Part shown: positions 60,201-64,000 of the stretch, piece by piece | Layout of the letters: each line of letters opens with the position of its first letter | Numbering within the stretch: the stretch's first letter is position 1 | Assembly: GCA_964355675.1 (NCBI GenBank) | Contig: CAYHEC010000007.1 | Coordinates: 62,001-126,000 of the forward strand | Direction: 5' to 3' | DNA from: CAMBDS01 sp964355675 | GTDB lineage: Bacteria; Electryoneota; AABM5-125-24; Hatepunaeales; Hatepunaeaceae | DNA length: 64,000 nucleotides | The notes under the pieces: generated by a model | Told to the model about the DNA's origin: nothing | The model's input: the letters and a program-made list of their open reading frames with translations, nothing else | Database searches by the model: none | Translations under genes and position numbers: made by a program

Positions 60201-62241
60201 AATTGATGTAAAAAAGTCGATATTCGCCCCAAACTCCCGACTCGAACGAATCAGCCGCTTTCGCCCGGAAACGATAAGTTCCGTTTTCAACAAGCAGTTC
60301 CCCCGGCGTCCAGGCAACTTCGCCCGCACCTTTAAGCTCCGACTTCTCCTGTTTCCCTGTGCCGCCCGAAATATCTTGTATTTCAAATGAGTAAGTCAGC
60401 GCATCACCCTCTCTGTCGGAAGAGATTCCGGTCACTAACTGAGGCGACCGAGTTGGAGCAAGCATCCCTTCTGTGGGGCGGACGGGAACCGGAGCGGTTG
60501 GCAAACTGTTCATCCTAAAGGGAAGTGTGACGGGTTCGCTCCAGAACTTGCCGCTGTTGACAGTAATCTGAAAAACGTAGGACTCGCCATCTTCGAGTTT
60601 TTCCCCTCCATAGACAATTCCACGTGCCAGAGACAGATCTTCGCCGGTGATTTCCAGAGCGTTCCAAACTGAGACGCCGTCATTAGTGGAAACTGCCACC
60701 TTGAACGATTTCTGAGGCCGATCAAGCGGTTCATAGTACGCCCAGGCGAATTGAGGTAGATGATCGGTCAGGTGCGTCAAATCCGTGACGCCAGAAATGG
60801 CGACATTTTCGGCAATGGGTTTCGGAGTCAATGTATTATAAGATGAGATCTGTTCCGGTTTGACGGGCGAAAAGATCGAAACACTGCCTCCTTCACGGCT
60901 TCCGATAAGGAAAGCCTTTTGGTTGCTTTTTTCTGCAACAGCCGCCCGGCCAGTGTAAACACCGGTCGATGGGCCTGTTTCGAGAAGTGCAACCACAATT
61001 CCGTCATTGTCTAATTCTGAGACGACATTCACTGAAATCGCATCGATGAAGCCCGGGTTGGCGTCCGATCCTTCGAGACGAATGCGCAACGGCGCGCCGT
61101 TCGCTACGCCTCGTGGAATTACGTCGGTAAAGCTATCGGTTCGACAGAGGACTATTTTATTGATTTGAAGAGGATTGACTGGAATTGTTTTTGAAGGGGC
61201 GTATAACGCCGGTGAATACTTAATAAGCGGTTCGGAAGCATCGTCATTGCGGTCACGAAACAACTCACCGAAATTTACGACGCCAGGATCTCCCCAGTAA
61301 TTTTCTGTGGCATCGACTGAATTTTCAGCTTTTTGAAGTTTGATGGCCATTCCGAATGCTTCGAAATTATTGCCTTTGAGATTGGTCCCAACAAGGTCGG
61401 TCATGAAAAGAATGTTCGAGCCAGATACTGAACGATTGCCTTCGAAAACGTTATCGATTAAAGTGAGATCTGCGACGCGGGCCGCATATATGGCCCCGCC
61501 GTCTGAGCCGGCTTTATTGCCATTGATAATCGATCGGGTGATGTTGATGTCAGCGAGCGATAGATAGATTGCCCCGCCATTGTCCTTGGCCTCATTTCCG
61601 ATTAGAGAACACTCGATCAGCACGGGCTTAGAACCGATGCTCGAAGCAATCGCTCCACCGCGCGTAGCGACATTTCCTTCGATGCGACAGTTGTAGAATA
61701 ACGGTTCGGCCGAATTCAAGCAACGAATAGAGCCGGTTATTCCCAGCGAGTTTCGCACTGTTGTGTGAGCAATATATGGCGACGATGATTTGAACCCAAG
61801 CACCGAACCTCCTTCGACCTCAGAATTGCCACCATTTTCGATCAAGCAATGGACAAGACGAGTGCCCTTGCCGTTGGGTTTGTTTTGCGCGTCATAAGCT
61901 TGAGGAGAGTCGGGATTGCGTAAGTAGAGCCCGCCCCACGAACCCGGTTGGTCGTTTTCCGACGACGTAAAGACGATTGGAGCCGCCTCGGTTCCCTCGG
62001 CGACGAAGTTGCCGTAAACGATGATCCCGGCATTGGAAGTGAATTTCACCACCACCCCCGGTTCGATAGTGAGCTGTGCGCCGCGTTCGACCGTGATGAG
62101 AGTGGTGACGTCGATAGGTGAATCCCCGCGCCGCCAGATCTGATCCGTAGAGACGGAGCTACTTACCTCGAGGGCCATGGCGCCAAAAGGTATCGCCAGC
62201 GACAAGAGGATAAAGTGAACTTTAGACCGTAACGAAGCCAT
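57253..62241 (-). CDS. Giant exported beta-helix and fibronectin-like repeat protein
   Basis: The ATG at 62241, behind TTGGGAGTCCCGTT, begins MASLRSKVHFILLSLAIPFG, a signal peptide; a start 18 codons upstream is less likely. The 1662-residue protein opens with a right-handed beta-helix (GAQLTIEPGVVVKFTSNAGI; SSPYIAHTTVRNSLG; GGAIASSIGSKPVLIECSLIG). It is followed by about ten fibronectin-III-like repeats of some 100 residues, each with a LxWxxSxDPxPxDxxxYxxEI pattern (LSWNASTDPNPHDAISYEIE; RLTWGASSDPNPRDRLTYTI) and YxWRVxAxDN. It ends in a Pro-rich tail (PPPPPPPVEPPP, then PAPGTGTPGQ) and has no T9SS sorting domain. It is divergent from the SprA-like gene; a cell-surface scaffold role is possible. 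Confidence 0.75.
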   Translation of the reverse strand: MASLRSKVHFILLSLAIPFGAMALEVSSSVSTDQIWRRGDSPIDVTTLITVERGAQLTIEPGVVVKFTSNAGIIVYGNFVAEGTEAAPIVFTSSENDQPGSWGGLYLRNPDSPQAYDAQNKPNGKGTRLVHCLIENGGNSEVEGGSVLGFKSSSPYIAHTTVRNSLGITGSIRCLNSAEPLFYNCRIEGNVATRGGAIASSIGSKPVLIECSLIGNEAKDNGGAIYLSLADINITRSIINGNKAGSDGGAIYAARVADLTLIDNVFEGNRSVSGSNILFMTDLVGTNLKGNNFEAFGMAIKLQKAENSVDATENYWGDPGVVNFGELFRDRNDDASEPLIKYSPALYAPSKTIPVNPLQINKIVLCRTDSFTDVIPRGVANGAPLRIRLEGSDANPGFIDAISVNVVSELDNDGIVVALLETGPSTGVYTGRAAVAEKSNQKAFLIGSREGGSVSIFSPVKPEQISSYNTLTPKPIAENVAISGVTDLTHLTDHLPQFAWAYYEPLDRPQKSFKVAVSTNDGVSVWNALEITGEDLSLARGIVYGGEKLEDGESYVFQITVNSGKFWSEPVTLPFRMNSLPTAPVPVRPTEGMLAPTRSPQLVTGISSDREGDALTYSFEIQDISGGTGKQEKSELKGAGEVAWTPGELLVENGTYRFRAKAADSFESGVWGEYRLFYINSVEESPLAFDIVSPNNADVYDLHPTLDWETAVDPDPLSNVMYSIEISKGGNWAQGRKYENLPSTSFRLPDSLDNKSEYQWRVTATDNTGRKTMSNRVAKFRVETTPSVPLIAAPRSGEERKPDAALSWNASTDPNPHDAISYEIEVFKDATQPKILASTTGLSATNIAIQQLQGWESLADNTIYQWRVKARDNHNAASEFSPVGSFFNNSRNDTPTPPATVTAPAAIVTGTTTVTFGWQPGTDADLSDGMKTLVYEIEAVVGTFETGEIRRFRSAAGDAELSATLDDNKVWKYRLRTVDDDGAASGWTVSKEVLVNSAEDSPTSFVLLYPASGETVAELDSIRLTWASSSDPDWNSSIRYKLELTGTDGKIVKYETSATEYLHKAKLINESTYSWKVTAIDNTARETVCNSEFTIRTNTTPTIPTRMEIPPEILPNGRLTWGASSDPNPRDRLTYTIEIAGDENFTPVIVHKESIVNTSGMISVGVNELPGLEKLKDDQDYLFQVRATDNHGFNSAWSPGAKFRFNLVNDVPTAPGGPLEPSGSKTITDRSPILRWNASTDEDLSDPVGTLTYEVRLDADGELTKNSLYEFSTAPGAVQFSVPMPLTDNSPWVWAVRAKDDGGGVSAWSALQSFMVNVQEDAPTPPVALKPYNGQAINTLGPVWLGWIRSIDPDFKSSITYRIEYGTSPSLTGASQSADLKDSTFTIQGPLENLSYYWRIIAKDNTGLETNSSIGSFIIDTRPTMPQPAIPSGGVEVKPDGRFAWSGSVDPNPADVITYTIQISTDAGFGTTAVELSGLKETTVVMSAPGLKGKLADNQHYYWHVRATDNHKIESAFGSVAEFIYNEKNDPPSSFILASPADASHHQRGEIKLNWSNADDPDPGSRITYTLMVARDAKFTDRTQRFTGLSSGEFTVPSAMIEAGATYYWRVSAEDGLGGTTYGSGSDKTPWKFQIDMPPPPPPPPVEPPPVAPAPGTGTPGQ

Positions 62242-62755
62242 AACGGGACTCCCAAAATTTGGATAGGAGGGAAGATGATTTGCTTTAGATTTCAACCGGC
62301 GCTTACTATGCGGGAAATGTAATCGTTATTTTAATGCTTTTTCCATAAAGAATCAAGTGCTGAACGGATTTAGTAACGGCTCTTTGGTATGAGAAGCGAG
62401 GAAAAAATAAATATACTACCGGTAGCGCAGGCGTCTCCGCCGATTGGTACATTTGAAGCCTTCTGGAGTGCGGCTTTTTAAGCCGCACCGCATTTAAAGT
62501 CTATTGGAGTGCGGCTTTTTAAGCCGCACATCTCGGATAGTGATCCAAAGTACGCAAGAGCGGCTTGAAAAACCGCTCTCAAAGGAGAGGCTATTTATTT
62601 GCTTGCTTTATACCAAGTTCAATCGTAAATTACCTTATTATGCCAACGTATGCGGAGTTGAAACCGCATAACCTTCATTTCGACACCAAACCATTAGAGG
62701 TGCCCGCGAACCGTTCGATACCAATTGGTAGTTAATTAAGGGGTTCCAAACCCGC
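62242..62755. repeat. Divergent intergenic region with GTGCGGC hairpins
   Basis: Two 21-base hairpins GTGCGGC-TTTTTAA-GCCGCAC (62468-62488 and 62509-62529) are followed by GAGCGGCTT/AACCGCTC (about 62550-62580). The sprA-side promoter must lie between about 62585 and 62740, but I see no strong motif. The arms are also seen reversed as GCGGTTT words near 62650. Confidence 0.7.
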
Positions 62756-64000
62756 ATGCTGAAAGTACTGCGCTGTAACTGGCGACTCTCCGTTCGGACA
62801 GTCTCACTTGCCGCGCTTCTGGTATCGTACGGTACGGCGTCTGCCGCGATCGGCTTCCGGAGGATAACTCCGCTCGATCAGATGGTTGACCCAGTCCGCT
62901 TCCCCCCCCACATCGGGCTTTCCAGCACGATATGGGATACCTCTGCCGTCGATTCCGCCCTGGCTGATTCTGCATTAGTCGATAGTTTGCTCGATTCCAC
63001 CAGGATCGACACGCTCGTCTTTGATTCACTTACAATCGATACCGTTACAGCCGATACTTCCACTTCAGATACGCTTTTATCCACAGCTCCAGCTCCTGAC
63101 ATTTCACCCGACTCAACTCAGCAAAAGCCTTCGGAGATCGTTCCCGATTCGTTGGGTTTGCCATCGATTGAACCACCCGGCATGAAAACTGGTCTTCCGG
63201 ATGCAGTTCCGGTCGATGTTGTGTGGTCAGGAAAAGACAGTACCGGCAACGCCACTTCGGCTGTGTCTGACACAACCGAACCGCCTCCGTGGCACCCAAC
63301 CAACATTGGCACAATCGGGATGATTCTCGAGGTCAAGTCTTCTCTCGACTCAGCTACCGGCTTCATCACCTTCACCTCGACGCTCAACGGTTCCGATATT
63401 GCCATGAACGGGGCGCTCCCCTCAGACGATTACATGGCGAGGAAGACTGCCCTTTTCGATCGCGCAAATCGGCGGCAGTCAATCCTCTCCAAACTTCCTA
63501 CTGCTGAAAAAAAGGAAGGGTTAGGGCTGATTGTCGAGGTTCCTGTTTTCAAATCAAAACGAGCGCAACGAATTTTTGGTGGTCCCAATATCGGACTAAC
63601 GGTGTCCGGGGCTATTCAGATCGATGGAAGCCTGACTACCGAAAAGAAAAACGAAGTTCAAGCCGACAACAAAAATCCAACCAACTACGCCTTTAAAATC
63701 AACCAGAAGCAACAGTTCAACATCAAAGGGAAAGTCGGCGAGAAGGTCTCAGTCGAGATCGATCAAGACTCGGAGAAATTGTTTGAATTCGAAAACAGCC
63801 TCCGGGTGCGCTACAAAGGTGAAGAAGACGAAATTATTCAGTCGGTCGAGGCGGGAAATGTCTCTTTAAGCCTCGGGGGCTCAAGGCTGGCAACGGCCTC
63901 AAGTAACCACAAAGGATTGTTTGGATTCAAAACCGAATCCAAGCTCGGCGCGCTTAAGCTTACGACCATCGCCAGTCTCGACAAGGGCGAGAAGAACTCT
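62756..64000 (+). CDS. sprA: SprA-like T9SS outer-membrane translocon (partial)
   Basis: The gene runs off the right edge; 415 codons are visible. The ATG at 62756 opens a signal sequence (VRTVSLAALLVSYGTASAA). Residues about 60-160 are a low-complexity Asp/Ser/Thr region (VDSALADSALVDSLLDSTRI). From about 270 comes the conserved SprA N-terminal beta region: LIVEVPVFKSKRAQRIFGG, VSGAIQIDGSLTTEK, FKINQKQQFNIKGKVGEKVS, EIDQDSEKLFEFENSLRVRY and VEAGNVSLSLGGSRL. SprA (Sov) is the large outer-membrane barrel through which T9SS cargo leaves the cell, so this gene explains the export of the sorting-domain proteins in the window. Confidence 0.85.
   Translation, partial: MLKVLRCNWRLSVRTVSLAALLVSYGTASAAIGFRRITPLDQMVDPVRFPPHIGLSSTIWDTSAVDSALADSALVDSLLDSTRIDTLVFDSLTIDTVTADTSTSDTLLSTAPAPDISPDSTQQKPSEIVPDSLGLPSIEPPGMKTGLPDAVPVDVVWSGKDSTGNATSAVSDTTEPPPWHPTNIGTIGMILEVKSSLDSATGFITFTSTLNGSDIAMNGALPSDDYMARKTALFDRANRRQSILSKLPTAEKKEGLGLIVEVPVFKSKRAQRIFGGPNIGLTVSGAIQIDGSLTTEKKNEVQADNKNPTNYAFKINQKQQFNIKGKVGEKVSVEIDQDSEKLFEFENSLRVRYKGEEDEIIQSVEAGNVSLSLGGSRLATASSNHKGLFGFKTESKLGALKLTTIASLDKGEKNS

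Overview
The window reads as a metagenome-type contig (100 Ns at 4721-4820) from an uncultivated bacterium of the Fibrobacteres-Chlorobi-Bacteroidetes (FCB) superphylum. About fourteen large secreted proteins end in a type IX secretion (T9SS) sorting domain (NPFN, then TTITF, IYDLxGR, VWDAG and YFVRL-type motifs). The right edge holds the start of a SprA-like T9SS translocon gene. A ferredoxin-linked 2-oxoacid oxidoreductase, rubrerythrin and a membrane ferritin suggest an anaerobic or microaerobic life. The exact phylum cannot be read from the sequence.

Layout. 1-2.3 kb: two T9SS cargo proteins. 2.6-10.9 kb: a GltD-like/ferredoxin fusion flavoprotein and a porA gene, separated by a repeat array with an assembly gap, an ORF6N remnant, a RloC-like AAA ATPase, rubrerythrin and MbfA. 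11-24 kb: T9SS cargo, with three large minus-strand beta-propeller (LVIVD-type) genes and a fourth gene broken by an in-frame TGA. 24.3-36.1 kb: a phage-derived module (decoration protein, HK97-type capsid, connector candidate, large terminase, portal, protease candidate, two exported proteins, LamG/beta-helix protein, lysis-type genes). It has no visible tail, replication or integration genes, and carries a minus-strand tRNA of unusual 8/4 class II shape. 36.4-56.7 kb: more beta-helix and propeller T9SS cargo, a CapA-like metallophosphatase, a small exported protein and a GNAT acetyltransferase. 57.2-64 kb: a giant beta-helix plus fibronectin-like protein, divergent from the SprA-like gene.

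The most striking feature cuts across all regions. Many families of short palindromic elements lie between genes and also inside reading frames. In the T9SS sorting domain two fixed loops act as slots: different palindrome families, also seen in intergenic DNA, occupy the same loop in different paralogs. The same kind of element interrupts porA and the GltD-like fusion. This resembles the Rickettsia palindromic elements but involves many unrelated families and repeated use of the same two protein sites. Heptamer-type tandem repeats similarly encode the linker just before NPFN in several genes and also lie in non-coding DNA.

All homology calls come from motifs read by eye; no database search was run.
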